The notes under the pieces were generated by a model, which ran no database searches, was not told the origin of the DNA, and saw only the letters and a program-made list of their open reading frames with translations. Positions 22,197 through 34,500 of a DNA stretch of 64,000 bases are shown here, piece by piece. Both the position numbers and the translations under genes were made by a program. Position 1 is the stretch's first letter; every line of letters begins with the position of its first letter. The stretch comes from Aphrocallistes beatrix (taxonomy: Eukaryota; Porifera; Hexactinellida; Sceptrulophora; Aphrocallistidae). The stretch spans positions 5,890,001 to 5,954,000 of the forward strand of contig OY725490.1 in assembly GCA_963281255.1 (NCBI GenBank), written 5' to 3'.

Positions 22197-23683
22197 TTCA
22201 TAAGTACTGAGCCGTGATCTGTATTCAGAAGTTAGTGAAAATATACTATTTTCGATTTGTCCATTGTATAGCTCAGGGGATCAGCTTTCGATTTGCATAT
22301 AGGATTGTTGTGATAGAACAATTATGGTGATTGGTAAGTTCGATTTATATACATGGTTTAGGTGACTGTTGAAAAATTGGAACCTCCCCATTGAAAATGG
22401 CTTAAATGAATTTGGTGATTTTTTTTTGAATTCGTGGAATAAGATCATTACAAGGTTAAATAATTAAGAACATATGTGTGATGAAGTAAACGGGAGGTGC
22501 TCAGTACAATAACCTGTGATAAAAAGTAATTATGCAACTTTACGTGGATTTTATCCCAATTTTCTCCCCATAAAAATGGGACAAAAGTGGTAGTATACCA
22601 TTTCATAAACAATTTATTTCCCAGCCTAAAACCATAATGCTACAAATAAATCAATATTTATGTCTTTTTTTATATGTAGAATTTAATGGAAGGATCAGTT
22701 TTAATACAAATTTGCTCAGGAATGAAATACAGCCTTAGGGAAATCAAAATTCACGTTCGAAGGCAGTATCCTAAACTGATGTACTTAAATCGGATGTAGG
22801 AACCACAATAATTGTCCCATCACAGTAATTCTGTATGCAAATCGAAAGCTGATCTCCTGAGCTATACAATGGACAAATCGAAAATAGGACAGGGTTGGCT
22901 AATTAAACCCACCCCCCGGGTTAAACCCGGATTTAACCCGGGCTGGGCAAAACCCCCTTTTGTGGGTTAAACTGGGTTAAAGTGGGTCTTATTCTAATGT
23001 ACTTGTAAATCAAGTTAATTTTAGCCATATCAATTGTTTGGATTGAAAATCCTTATACTGCAAGTATTATACTGAGATTCCGGATTGATGTTTTTAATAA
23101 GACCTGATGTACAAACATGGAATTTCTTAAAAGTTACAACAATCTGAAGTGTTTTAAGTAAACAATCAAAAGATACTAGTATATAGAGCAGTTTGTTCAT
23201 CTTACCTACTCTAATCATAGCAGGTACTACATGTATAATGGCAAGTTTTGTTGGTGGCCCAGTGATCCTGTTCAAAGCTTTTTTCTAAAAGTAGAAGGTC
23301 CAAGGTGAGGCGCATAAATGTTTCTATCGAGCGGATATTTTCTAACTTTAGTTTAGTCCAGAACAAACTTCGAAATAGATTAGACTTAGAGAACTAGCAA
23401 AATTGGTAACCTGTTATCGGGAATTGAGAGGTTCAGTGGAGTTTGACTGGTGATTTGCTTTTCATTATATAATAATTAATTAATAATTAATTATATCGTT
23501 GAATTTGAAAACAAAGACAATGACTGGGAAAATCCGTTTCTGGAGAATAAAACCCGTTTTAACCCGGGTTTAACCCACTGGGCTGGGCAAAACCTATTTA
23601 ACCCGGGTTAAATGCCAACCCTGAAATAGGATAATTCTACTAACTTCTGAATACAGATAACGGCTCTAATGAAATGACCTAAG
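22197..23683. mobile_element. Mariner-type foldback element, split by a hAT insertion
   Basis: The left end CTTAGGTCATTTCATAAGT and the right end ATGAAATGACCTAAG are inverted. The arms run about 22197-22335 and 22800-22889 plus 23632-23683. The TTAGGTCATTTCATAAGT start resembles mariner TIRs. A hAT element (22890-23623) interrupts the right arm. Confidence 0.75.
22890..23623. mobile_element. Non-autonomous hAT element with perfect 8-bp TSD
   Basis: Starts CAGGGTTGGCTAATTAAACC and ends GGGTTAAATGCCAACCCTG. AAATAGGA flanks it at 22882-22889 and 23624-23631. Subterminal regions carry many copies of GGGTTAAACCCGG-like self-complementary sequence. No transposase. Confidence 0.92.
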
Positions 23684-23702
23684 AAACATACTGATATATA
23701 TA

Positions 23703-24467
23703 CAGGGTGGCATTTAAGTTCTGTTACAAGCTTCATTAGATATAAAATTTCTTATACTCAAACGATCTTAGTTATTATGGTCCTTAGAGATTGTAATTCG
23801 AATATTTTCAATGATTTTAAAAGATTTTTCGATTCTATGACTTAGAAATGTGTTTTGTATGGTGAGTTTTGAGAAAAAAAAATGTGTTCTGGCACGCAGC
23901 GAAAATCGCGAATCAGGGCCCACTGCTTCTGTAAAAAATGTCTTCATAATCGATGTCCCATGACGATTTAGCACCAGGTACCTTTCATTCACCATAGAAA
24001 TATTTCATAAATCCACTGAATTCGTTATCAGAAACGAGAAAAAGTTATTCAGTCGCAGTTCAAATTAGGTACATTTTGCAAAATTCCCCAAATGGCACTT
24101 TTTTTCACATCACAAAAAAATCTGATCCAATTGGTCCTCAAAATGCACTGATCTGAACATCTTATATTTCTACAAACTTAGAGTGTTCGAGGAAAATGTG
24201 TGAGCTAATATTTCCTAGAATTTGAAGACTCTGGGAAGATAACTTGAAAAGCAGTGGGCCCTGATTCACGATTTTCGCGGCGTGCCAGGACACATTTTTT
24301 TTTCTTAAAACTCACCATACAAACACATTTCTAAGTCATAGAATCGAAAAATCTTTTAAAATCATTGAAAATATTCGAATTACAATCTCTAAGGACCACT
24401 AAGATCGTTTGAGTATAAGAAATTTTATACCTAATGAAGCTTGTAACAGAACTTAAAAGTCACCCTG
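23703..24467. mobile_element. Tc1/mariner-type MITE with about 230-bp TIRs, copy 1
   Basis: Begins CAGGGTGGCATTTAAGTTCT and ends AGAACTTAAAAGTCACCCTG, with TA on both sides. The arms (23703-23936 and about 24238-24467) are inverted copies. A second full copy lies at 38017-38796. Confidence 0.9.
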
Positions 24468-24535
24468 TACATATTTTCACACCTTTGAAAAATATTTATT
24501 TTAAGCTAAAAGTGAGTTCTCAACGGCTAATATAG

Positions 24536-24846
24536 GATAAATTTTTTGATACGTAATGATGACGTCATAACAGGGTGATGAGTCATCTTTTTTTATGGGA
24601 GTTGTAACATATTTGAGATATATAAATGTACACAATCAATAAAATTTCAGCTTTCTATAACCTAAAATGGCTGAGTTTTAGTCGAAAAACTGAAATTTCT
24701 AATCATAAAAAAGGTAACAATGACGTCATAATTCCATGATGAGCCGACATTTTCGTTTGAGCTCAGAACTTAGTGGAGCCATAGCCAAAATACTCCCACA
24801 TGCTAAAAATCAGCATTCTGTACCTGGCAGTTTCTATTCGTTACAG
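24536..24846 (-). repeat. CRE-bearing repeat family, inverted copy
   Basis: The reverse complement of this segment matches 3243-3540. It holds TGACGTCA twice (near 24550 and 24721) and the TGATGAGTCATC AP-1-like site near 24576. Confidence 0.75.
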
Positions 24847-24867
24847 ATATATATATATATATATATA

Positions 24868-25050
24868 CAGTGGACTCCGTTTAATAGGGTCACATCGGTC
24901 AGAGGACATTTTTGCCCGATTAAGCGGAGAACCTTATTAACCGAAAATTTTGTATTAGCTTCTATGTGTGAGCTATTCCGGTTCTGCCAAAAGTGACCCG
25001 ATCAAACGGTTGACCAGATTAAAAAGTGACCCCATTAAGCGGAGTAGATG
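24868..25050. mobile_element. Pogo-like MITE (CAGTCGACTCCGC family), copy A
   Basis: Begins CAGTGGACTCCGTTTAATAG after a TA-repeat and ends with the degenerate TIR AAGCGGAGTAGATG before TA. Relatives lie at 26877-26945 (half), 50882-50982, 58004-58190 and 61606-61761. Confidence 0.8.
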
Positions 25051-25064
25051 TATCTACTATATAC

Positions 25065-25433
25065 CAAGGCTGGATTCGGTTAACCGGCTAACCGCCGTAA
25101 ATCTCGGTTAACGGTTAAGGAAATCCTCGATCGGTTAACAGATCGGCTTTATTTTATATTTACACTAAATATTTACACTAATTTCATTGTTTTTCTACGG
25201 AGATTCATGAATATTACTTCAAAAAATTTGATAATACAGTATATTTCCTATTTTATAATCATATAATATATTTCGAGACCACTGAAAATTATAAAATTTT
25301 TGATACCAGGTTAAAGATTAGTCCAAAAATCCATATTTTTACTAATTTATATTGCCATCGGTTAACCGGTTAACCGCTCTGGAGAAAACCAAAATAACTG
25401 AGCCCTAAAATCGGTTAACCAACCCCAGCCCTG
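25065..25433. mobile_element. hAT-like MITE with CGGTTAACCG-rich ends
   Basis: Imperfect TIRs CAAGGCTGG and CCAGCCCTG enclose many copies of the palindromic motif CGGTTAACCG near both ends. No clean target duplication. Confidence 0.6.
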
Positions 25434-25867
25434 TACACACAAACATTTTATGCTAAAAGCGAGCTCACAACTACTAATTTAGGGTATTTAAGATGTAGAT
25501 TCCGATTTTCGCATTTTGAAAGTAAAAATCTGAGCATTTTATGAGACTATTAACACATTGATATATACATATTTTCACACCTTTTTTAAAAAATTCAGTT
25601 AAGAGCGAGCTCTCAAAGGCTAATATAGGATATTTCAATATGTAGATTTCAAATTTCAAGCTTAAAATGCTCTAAAATGAGTATTTCCCGAAGTATCCGA
25701 TATTCACATTTTAAGTTCCTTCGAGTCACTTACTGGAGCTGCACTATCGGTCTGTCGACAGACATTTTTTAGTTTAGAATTTTGAGATTATCCGTTGAAT
25801 CGTGAGATTTTGTTTCGCTTACTTATATGGCATTGTGGGTCAAATTAGCATCGTAGAAGAGGTGCAT

Positions 25868-26535
25868 GAGTTAGTCCTACTCTCTATGTAGGCGTTAGTC
25901 CTACTCCAAAAAATGGCATTAGTCCTACTCCTAGGATTGGCATTAGTCCTACTATTTTCAGATGTAGGCGTTAGTCCTACTCCTAAGATTGGCATTAGTC
26001 CTACTATTTTCAGATGTAGGCGTTAGTCCTACTTCTTTTCAGATGTTGGCATTAGTCCTACTCTTAAAATCGGCATTAGTCATACTATTTTCAGATGTAG
26101 GCGTTAGTCTTACTCCAAAAACTATTTCAATTGATCCTCACCAAAATGTACCATTTATCCCTGTTATTCATTGTCACTCACTTAAAATGCCACTCAACCA
26201 CCTCTTCATTCATAAATGCCTCTTTCATAGTCTTTGGCTAATACTCTCAACTCAAAATGCTGCTCTTCGCTCTCTTCTTACATATATCTCATTGAAATGG
26301 TGGACAATTGTGGGAGTAGAACTAACGCCTACACCTGAAAAAGTAGGACTAATGTCAATTTTAGGAGTAGGACTAACGTCTACATCTGAAAATTGTAGGA
26401 CTAATGCCAATCTTAGGAGTAGGACTAACGGCTACATCTGAAAATAGTATGACTAATGCCAATTTAGGAGTAGGACTAACGTCTACAAGTCAGAATTAGG
26501 ACAAACGTCTACATGTGGAGTAGGACTAACGACGC
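25868..26535. repeat. Two opposed tandem arrays of a TTAGTCCTAC motif
   Basis: About ten copies of TTAGTCCTAC (alternating GGCATTAG and GGCGTTAG contexts) occupy 25868-26115. About nine copies of the reverse complement GTAGGACTAA occupy 26310-26535. A 195-bp unrelated spacer lies between. The whole sits inside the arms of the 5683-6216-type MITE. The long open frame across it follows from the repeat and I do not call it a gene. Confidence 0.85.
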
Positions 26536-26876
26536 GTCCCCTTCTACACTACAAAACCATCCATGGTTATGTAGTATAAGCATCTCACGGATATGCATAC
26601 TACTAAGTGATCTGAGACATCGGAAGCGAATGACGGCAACTTTATTTTCTAAATTAATATACTGTACTTGTATGAGTATCATACAGTAAGGCATGTGAAA
26701 AAGATGGGGTGAAACAATACATTCGCCCCTCTTGCTCCCTGGATTCAACCCTTGGTTGCACATATTTAATTTTTAAGGTTAAATCACGGCGTAGCGGTCG
26801 AAATTAAAAAATTATCAACCAAACTTGTCTAAAAGTGGGATTTTTTTAACAGCAAGCGAAGCGCACTTATATAGTA

Positions 26877-27420
26877 CAGTCGACTATGCTTAATAGGGCC
26901 ACTGTTTAATAGAGTCAATCGCTTAATCGGGCCACTTTTGGCAGGACCTTTTCGTCCGAGGTAAGAACTTAGTCGAGCCATAGCCAAAAGACTCCCATAT
27001 GCCAAAAATCAGCTTTCTGTGCCTGGCAGTTCCTTCAATCAATTCGTTATACAGAGATATAAATATATATACATGCATACATATACACAAACATTAATCG
27101 AGTTTTAATAGTAATAAGCGCGCTTCGCTTGCTTGCGCTGCGCGGCTGGCGGACACTTTGTGTCCGCCAGAGGCGCCCTTTGGGCGCCTCGAGTCACATT
27201 GATTAATTATATGTGGGATAACATCTCTAAATACGTCTGTCCAACTGTTATAATCGATATTGCAGGAAAAAATCACCAAATTTGAAAATTTTGATACGTA
27301 ATGATGACGTCATAACAGACTGATGAGTCATCATTTTTTATTATAGTTGTAGGAATATTCAGAATATTTTGCACGAAATGTTAATTTTTGGACGAGCAAA
27401 GTTATTTGAAAGGGGAGAGT
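26877..27420 (-). repeat. CRE-bearing repeat copy with half a pogo-like MITE attached
   Basis: 26877-26945 is the first half of a CAGTCGACT MITE that runs directly into the repeat. The rest matches 3243-3717 in reverse, with TGACGTCA near 27305, TGATGAGTCATCA near 27321 and a block of consecutive GC hairpins at 27118-27190, including GAGGCGCCCTTTGGGCGCCT. Confidence 0.75.
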
Positions 27421-30022
27421 CGCTCAAAGGGCGACTGAGGATTGTAAACAAGTGTCCGTAGACCGCGCAACGTTATTATAAGATTAATATCTCTAGAATA
27501 AAGAAATATAAAATTAAATCAATATAACATTATACGACAATTAATTTATATTTAGGTCGAGTCATCATCTCGGAAATATTGCAAAATATTCCTTTATTTT
27601 ATGCGGGTTACATATTCAAAAAGGGGAGGAAATGAGTAGCCACATAATCGGGAATTTAAAATTCACTTCTCTAAATAACAATTATTTATAGAAAACATTT
27701 GATAGCTATGATTCTAATATATAATATAATCAAAATATAACGGCGATACTAGTATATCATTGAAATAAACAAAACTTCTTCCGATTCTCACAGTACCCAC
27801 CTTACATTTATTAATTTCAATCCTTCAAAATATTTCCAACTAAATTGTAGGCTATAAAGATGCTAAAAGAATTATGTATTTAAAAATGTGTTCGTAAGGT
27901 CTATATATATTTACCAGCATCAAGAATAGAATACTTTGAATTGAAAACATCAGGATATCATACAAATAATATTAAATAAAATAAATTATTAGTAAATCAT
28001 CCAAAAAACTCTTGGAGATTACAAGATAGGCTAATCTAAAGTTATCAACTTTAATATCTGATTTAGTTATATTAAAATATGCCAAACAGGGAAACGTTCG
28101 AAAAGTATTCAAAAGAGGAGTTTGACGAATTTACTAATCTTTCAGGGCTGTATCCTGGTTCTCTACGACAAGAAGAAGGCTAAACATTCTAATGGTTCGA
28201 CTGGCGCATGTGTTTGTACCTAGTTCAAGTCTTTGAATTTGAGGCTCCATCTTTCCAGTCGCGACGAGTAATGATCATCGCGTGAACATCTGTGGTACAA
28301 TAAAATATCATTCTTCAGATGATGAAGGATGAATGAGTACATATAGAATGAAGTTTCCAGCATCATCAATAGCCTATAGCAAGGGCTGTATAGAGAGTTT
28401 GGAGGACAACGTTCATGTGCAACGGCATTTCATAGATTAAAGCAACCCCGCTGATGCTTAAAATAAGAAAACAAGTACATTGCATCTCTCTTCCCTCTTC
28501 ATAACTAATTGAAGGAATCTAAACTATAAGTCTGCAAAAGTAATCTAAAAATTGAAAATAACAAAAACATAAACACTTTAAGTCAAAATATATTGAATTG
28601 GAATATGATGTACAATCTCTCTTAATTAACTTAAAATGGCCGAAATACTTGCATTCAAAGCAGAGCAGGTGGCCTCTTTCTTATCAACGAACGTAGCAAT
28701 AATGAGAAAGGATTCTATGGGGTGAAGGTAATTCAGTCAGTACGAAGATTCCAAAAATAAGGTTTCCTTCCTTTCTTGCCCCTGAGTTCGACCTTTATTT
28801 AACTAATTATGTAGAAGGACAGAAAAAAGTCTAGTAACAAGATTTTTGATTGACGAGTCATTTCTAGTCTTCCTAATCCCATCATTATCCTGATCAGTAG
28901 TTGTTTATGCTTATATAATATCCCTCAGCAAGACGCATTCTTCTCTTCCACCACTACTCCACCTGCAAAAATATAATCCCAATAAAAAATCACCTGCCCA
29001 TCTTCTTATCAGGTCTACCATTGTCTTGTTTGAAATACGAAAAATCCCCTCAAAGACAGGACAGAAGATTTCAAGATCATATCTCTTAAACTGTAGCTAG
29101 GAGAGTGGATACGGTCGGCCGGACACTATCACTCATTTTGGAACGGTGCACCTATACTATCATTAGAATTCTAGATCCTTTCTAATAGTATAAGAAGCAC
29201 ACTAAAAATAACATGGTGTTTGTTTAAATTATAATGTTATACTATCCAAGGAAATCATAATAAACGGGCGGGGAGTGGAATTTAGCGAGACATAATAGAA
29301 AATTATTGTATTTGTATTACCAAATATCGGGACAGAATAGAGAAATTTCATGAAAAACTGATGAAAATTAGTCTAATAAATGAGTAAAATAAGTGTGGTT
29401 GACAGATCTATAGTGCATTTCCAGTAAGTGAGTCGAAAGAACGTGAATGTGAATATTGGAATCAGGGATTTACTTGCTACTTACTACCCCTTTTCTTTTC
29501 TTTTTCGAGGAAAAATGGAGTAAATATTCTGGATGCAAGTAAATTTCACGGACACCTTGAGAAATTGGACACGGTTAAAATTAAGAAAATTCTGATTCTG
29601 AATTACTCAAATATCTTTAAAAATCGATCGATGCACACTTGTTTCGGTCTTACACTACACGATCAATGATTTCTTCACCTTACCCCAACTAAATGCCGGT
29701 CAAAAAATAGGTAGCAAGTAAAAAAAAGTAGCGAGTAAGTAAACTAAAACTAAAATGGAGGAAAAAATAAAGTAGCAAGTAAACGATTTGCAAAAAAAAT
29801 CCGTACAATTTTGAGTGAAATTTGAATATACAAATTGAAATACTCTTAAAATGTGTATATTACATTTGTTAATAACTCATGAAATATTCACAACCGGATT
29901 CTACACATACCCTATATTAGCAGTTTAAAAAGCGCTTCTAGTTTTTTAAAAAAATTTCTTAATTAATTAGCACTCAGAAGTGCCCTTATACCGGCTCTGG
30001 AAATTAGTAAATTCGTCATAAA
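27421..30022. other. Intergenic DNA, largely unrecognised
   Basis: No gene with a recognisable domain. One 34-codon frame (28079-28183) is listed separately. The segment 29460-29650 is a second copy of the repeat at 2330-2530. Confidence 0.45.
28079..28183 (+). CDS. Possible 34-residue small ORF
   Basis: An ATG at 28079 opens a 34-codon frame with a protein-like, charged composition (MPNRETFEKYSKEEFDEFTN, then LSGLYPGSLRQEEG) and a TAA stop. An AATAAA lies about 115 bp downstream near 28299. I do not recognise the product. It could be a real micropeptide, the remnant of an exon, or chance, and the surroundings give no help. Confidence 0.2.
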   Translation: MPNRETFEKYSKEEFDEFTNLSGLYPGSLRQEEG

Positions 30023-31102
30023 TATAACCATAGCCTACTCTAATAATGCCTCACAGTAGACTGAAAATCATGGACTAGGGATGAAGTAGTAGCCGAATGG
30101 ATTAATAATACACGATTAGCCTAAATCGTTAACAATGTAGAATAGGCATTAATAATGTATTACCAGCATATATAAACATGGTATCAAAGTACATATATTC
30201 GTTGGTAAAATTTCGATTAGTCATCATATCATTGCGAAACAGGTCATTCTAAGGACAATTTTAGCGATTTTCTAAGCTGTTTTAACGCTATTTCTAAATG
30301 GTATTAAGGAGTGATTTTTGTGTAGAACCAAGATTAGTACTAGTTGATTTGAAAAATTTAGAATTTTTCAATAGAATGTTGTTACATTCCTGCGTTGCGA
30401 TGGTAAAGCATTTTGGTCAGTTTGGGCCATTTCATGCAAACTGTAATGACTAGAGCTTCAAATTTGATTGTGTTTGATAGGCAATGGACTACTTCCTATT
30501 AGGTGATAATACAACTTGAACTTCTAAATTCAACGAGTTTTCAGTTATGGGTTGATTTTAAGAATGTGACCAAAACACTAAATTGTCGCATAACTCTGTA
30601 ATCTGTGAATTTAGAAGTAAAATTTGTATTATTACCTAATAAGAAGTAGCCAATTGCCTATCAAATACGATCAAATTTGAAGACCTAGCTCTTGCAGTTT
30701 GCAGGATATGGCTCAAACTGATCAAAATGCTTTACCATAGCAACGTAGGAATGTAACAACATTCCATTGAAAAATTCTAAATTTTTCAAATCAACTCGTA
30801 CTAATCTTAGTTCTACACAAAAATCACACCTTAATACCATTTAGGAATAGGGTTAAAACAGCTTGGAAAATCGCTAAAATTGTCCTTAGAATGACAAGTT
30901 GCGCAATGATATGATGACTAATCGAAATTTTACCAACGAATATATGTACTTTGATACCATGTTTATATATGCTGGTAATACATTCTTAATGCCTATTCTA
31001 CATTGTTAACGATTTTAGGCTAATCGTGTATTAATCCATTCGGCTATTACTGCATCCTTGGTTATTTTACTGTGAGGCATTATTAGAGTAGGCTATGATA
31101 TA
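30023..31102. repeat. 1.08-kb near-perfect palindrome
   Basis: Arms of about 510 bp (30023-30533) and 499 bp (30604-31102) are inverted copies with few differences, around a 70-bp centre. Outer ends read CATAGCCTACTC and GAGTAGGCTATG. A diverged relative lies at 19485-20360. No coding frames. Confidence 0.9.
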
Positions 31103-31526
31103 ACCTATTGCGCAATCATAGACAGCATCCCTGTCCATTTTTGAGATTTCGATAGCAGGCAATATATACAGAGGGCTATGGTTTAACGTAAAAAATCCTA
31201 AAAATATTATTAAGGAAAAATATCATATAAATTATACTGAATGAATCATGAGAATTATAACAGATCTGTATCAAATAATCGACAGCAAACGGAAACGATG
31301 AATTTCGAAGCAAAGTATGAAATTAAATAATAAATTCATGCTCATAACATAGTAAATGTGTAACTTATTCTCCTCGACAGTTCCTCCTAAACACGACAGT
31401 AGTAGCTGTGAGCAACTAATGCTATAAATTTAAGAGCGAGAAATTGGAAGAGAAATGATTATTTCTGCGAGCTGCTACACTAAGAAATAACACGAATTTG
31501 AGGATTCCTGTCATAGTAATGAGCAC
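31103..31526. other. Downstream region of the GIGYF gene
   Basis: AT-rich, presumably including the 3' UTR of the minus-strand gene that stops at 31527. I found no AATAAA on the minus strand here. Confidence 0.4.
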
Positions 31527-34500
31527 TTAATCAACTGGACTTTTTAGGCTTTTCGGCTTCTTTCTGTTGCTACTCTTCGCAGGCTTTTTAGCTACCTTAA
31601 CCCAATCATCTGCTTGAGAATTTTTCTGCTTTTTCCCAGTATTAAGATCCTCCCAGATACGTCGACACAGAACATTAGTCCTCTCAGAGGTGCCAAGTAA
31701 CTCTGACCCAAGCTGAGTTATCTCAAACAAGCTGGAAAACCCCTGCAACAAATGCACAGTAGTTGGGGGGTCTAGATTGCGGTTTAGATAGGATATTTCT
31801 CCTGTAACCCAATCATAACAAGCCTTACTCAGTTTTATGCCATCAGGTTTAAATGTGTGTTCTGAGTCATTATTGGAACTGTGTTGTTTCGATTTAGAAG
31901 CAATGGCGGGTGGATTTGTTTGGCCGATATCTTGATGTGTCGGCATGAACACATCGTCTGTAGGAGAGGGTAGCACCGCACTTTTAACTGGAATGGTCGA
32001 GACGTTTCTTCCTGAACTTCTCTTCGTGGTGATGGGAGTTGATTCCTCGTTACTCTTCGTGATTTTAGCCCAAGAACCAGGCTGCTGTTGCTGGAGCATC
32101 TGAGACTCGATGAAACGAGTCCTTTCGACAAGCGATTCATTCGCTTTTAAATCCTTCTTCTGCTCTGATTCGATGGAAAGGAAGGAGGGAAGATATTCGA
32201 TATTAGCAAAGCTCCAAGCAGAGTCAGAACTCTTCGATTTTGAAGCGCTCAATTGCTTTTCTGAAAGGAAATCTGCTAATTGTGTAGGAGACTCTTGCTT
32301 ATAGCTCACTCTGTCAGTACGCTCCTCCCTGCGCTGCTCGCTCAGGATTTCAGAAAAGTCTACAATTTCTTTGGGTTGCAAAGGGATTTTAATATTTTGG
32401 GACCTTTTCCCCTTTCTCATCGAAAAGGAGTCCAGTTCATCAAGTTTGATATTAGGCGAGGAAGAGAGTTCTCCGTTAGGAGGATTCACACCCGGGATGT
32501 CCGAAGGAATTTGAATTGGAGTTGAATCAGATTCCTTTTTCGACTTCTTTTTCTGCTTTTTGGTCATTACCACCTTCGTCCAACCAGCTTTAGAGTCACC
32601 TTTGTTAACGTTGTCGCCCTTATCGCATAGGGGAGAGACTGTTTTTCGCTTCGGTTTTTCTTCAGTGATTTCCTTCAGAGGTTGAGAGTTTGATTGCACA
32701 GCTGATTTTACTTCTATTTGCGATGTATCAGCTGAGTCATGTGCGTTGTCTGATGCGAACAGATCCAAGCCATCGGTTTTAGTGGCATTGTTATGTGCAA
32801 GTTGTGTTGAGTCATTATCTGTCCCATTACTCATCTGTCTAGGTATCTTAGGAGGCCCTTGTAACCACATATTGATTGGAGGTTGAGGTGGGATTACTTC
32901 GGTTTTAGAATTTTCAATATGTTCAGAATATTTAGAAAATGTCTGTTGGCTTCTATCTTCAGGAGAAGAGGACAATAATGACACTTTGAAACCTTCGTCA
33001 TCTTCTGTATTTGAATTCTTATTGACTTCATCATTCTCGTAGTTCCATTCTGGACTATTCGAACCCAAATTAACGTTTTGAAATTCCTCACTGAGTTCTC
33101 CAGAATCCAGATAACGGGACGACAAGTTAGGTGCAGGACATGGATCGGGTTCTTCATAAGATTTCTCATTCTGTAGACTAGGAACTAGATCTTCAACAGG
33201 AGAGAAGTCTCTTGAAATTAGTAATTTTTCGGCGCCAGCAGAGAATGGCTCTGAACAATAATCAGTAATATTGAGTAAGTTAGACAATTTGAATGCCTCT
33301 GAATCGCATTCTCTCCACACAGGGAGTGTAGGTGGGAAGTACTGCCGATTATACCAACCATCCATGTATTCTGAAAGGAATGGCCCTTGCACATTACCTT
33401 TTGGGTCAATGTAGTACCAGAGATGTCTCGGATCTTGAGGGGGGAATGGAATGTTGGAATTGGAAATGTCGTTATCGGAATCGGAAATACTGTTCGTTCC
33501 TTTATCCGCATTATAATCTACACGATCAGGAAATGATAAATGAGGTTGATTGGAATGAGGAAACGCGCTTGGATTGAGAAAAGTATAAGATTGAGATTCT
33601 CTATTCTGATTCCACAGCTGTGACACCTGCTTCTCGGATTGAGAGTCAGAGATTTTGGAGACCTGTTTTTCAGAGCCTTCATGGATTACATCAGTTTTAT
33701 CTTTGAATGCGTCATCATTCACTTTCCCATGTAATATAGTTTCATTTGTTTGAAATCCAAACTCATTCAAATCACTATCTGCTGAAGAAGAAGAATGGTT
33801 TGCTGTTGCTTTGTCAAATTCAACATTCTTCCCATCCTGTACGGTTGATTGGGGTTCATTGAGATCATTCATCTCTTCTCCAGGAAAGTATTGCCAATCT
33901 GTTGGTGATTTGAGCGGAGAAGCGGGCTCGGCTTCAGATACAGACTGGCCTCTACTATTCCCAGAAACTACACGTTCATGAGGAAATGAGGATGACAAGT
34001 CCGTTTTATCACTAGATAGACGGGAACGGTTGAAGGGACCTCTGGATGCTAACGACCATTTAGGTTCAGACTCCAAACTGGACGGTCCTAACCTTGAATT
34101 GTATCCTCTCCCCCTCCCAATCCCTGGAATAAATCGAGAATCTGAAGTTTTTGGATAAGACCTGGATGCGTACGAAACGTGATCCAATTCACTAGGCTTT
34201 GGGAAATAATAAGATTTATCAAGCAACTTTGATGCAAATGCTTGGTCCTCCGAGACAATCATTTTGCACAGCTGTAGGTTTTGAGGTGGTGGAGAATTCT
34301 CAATAGACCCAATAACATGAGTTATCTGGTCGCGTGAATACAATATTTCAGACAAGCCAGTATGCTTGAGGGGATTAGGAGACGTAGAACTATGGCTGCT
34401 CTCAGGCGGACTACGAGTCCAGGAAGGTTCGAACCGGCGCTCAGCAGTCTGAGATGAATTGGAGGTGGGGAAGGTGCGGGTAGCTCGGTAAGGAACTTGG

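Larger units (their letters stand above)
21779..26600. mobile_element. Nested transposon cluster inside a split palindromic MITE
   Basis: The outer arm of the 5683-6216 MITE family (TAGATTCGTGAGATTCTTATAC..., 21790-21838) resumes at about 25769 (GAATTTTGAGATTATCCG) and ends at 26545-26600 with the opposite arm. About 3.9 kb between these pieces begins AGTGCAGCTCC and ends GGAGCTGCACT, so it looks inserted. That insert in turn contains several further elements listed separately. Confidence 0.6.

Noticed and set aside
24848-24867. TA microsatellite as an origin or regulatory element
   Set aside because: It is a plain (TA)n run at the insertion point of a TA-targeting MITE. Nothing more is supported.
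25989-26441. A 150-codon open frame
   Set aside because: It lies across the opposed TTAGTCCTAC arrays and their spacer. The composition reflects the repeat and nothing resembles a domain.
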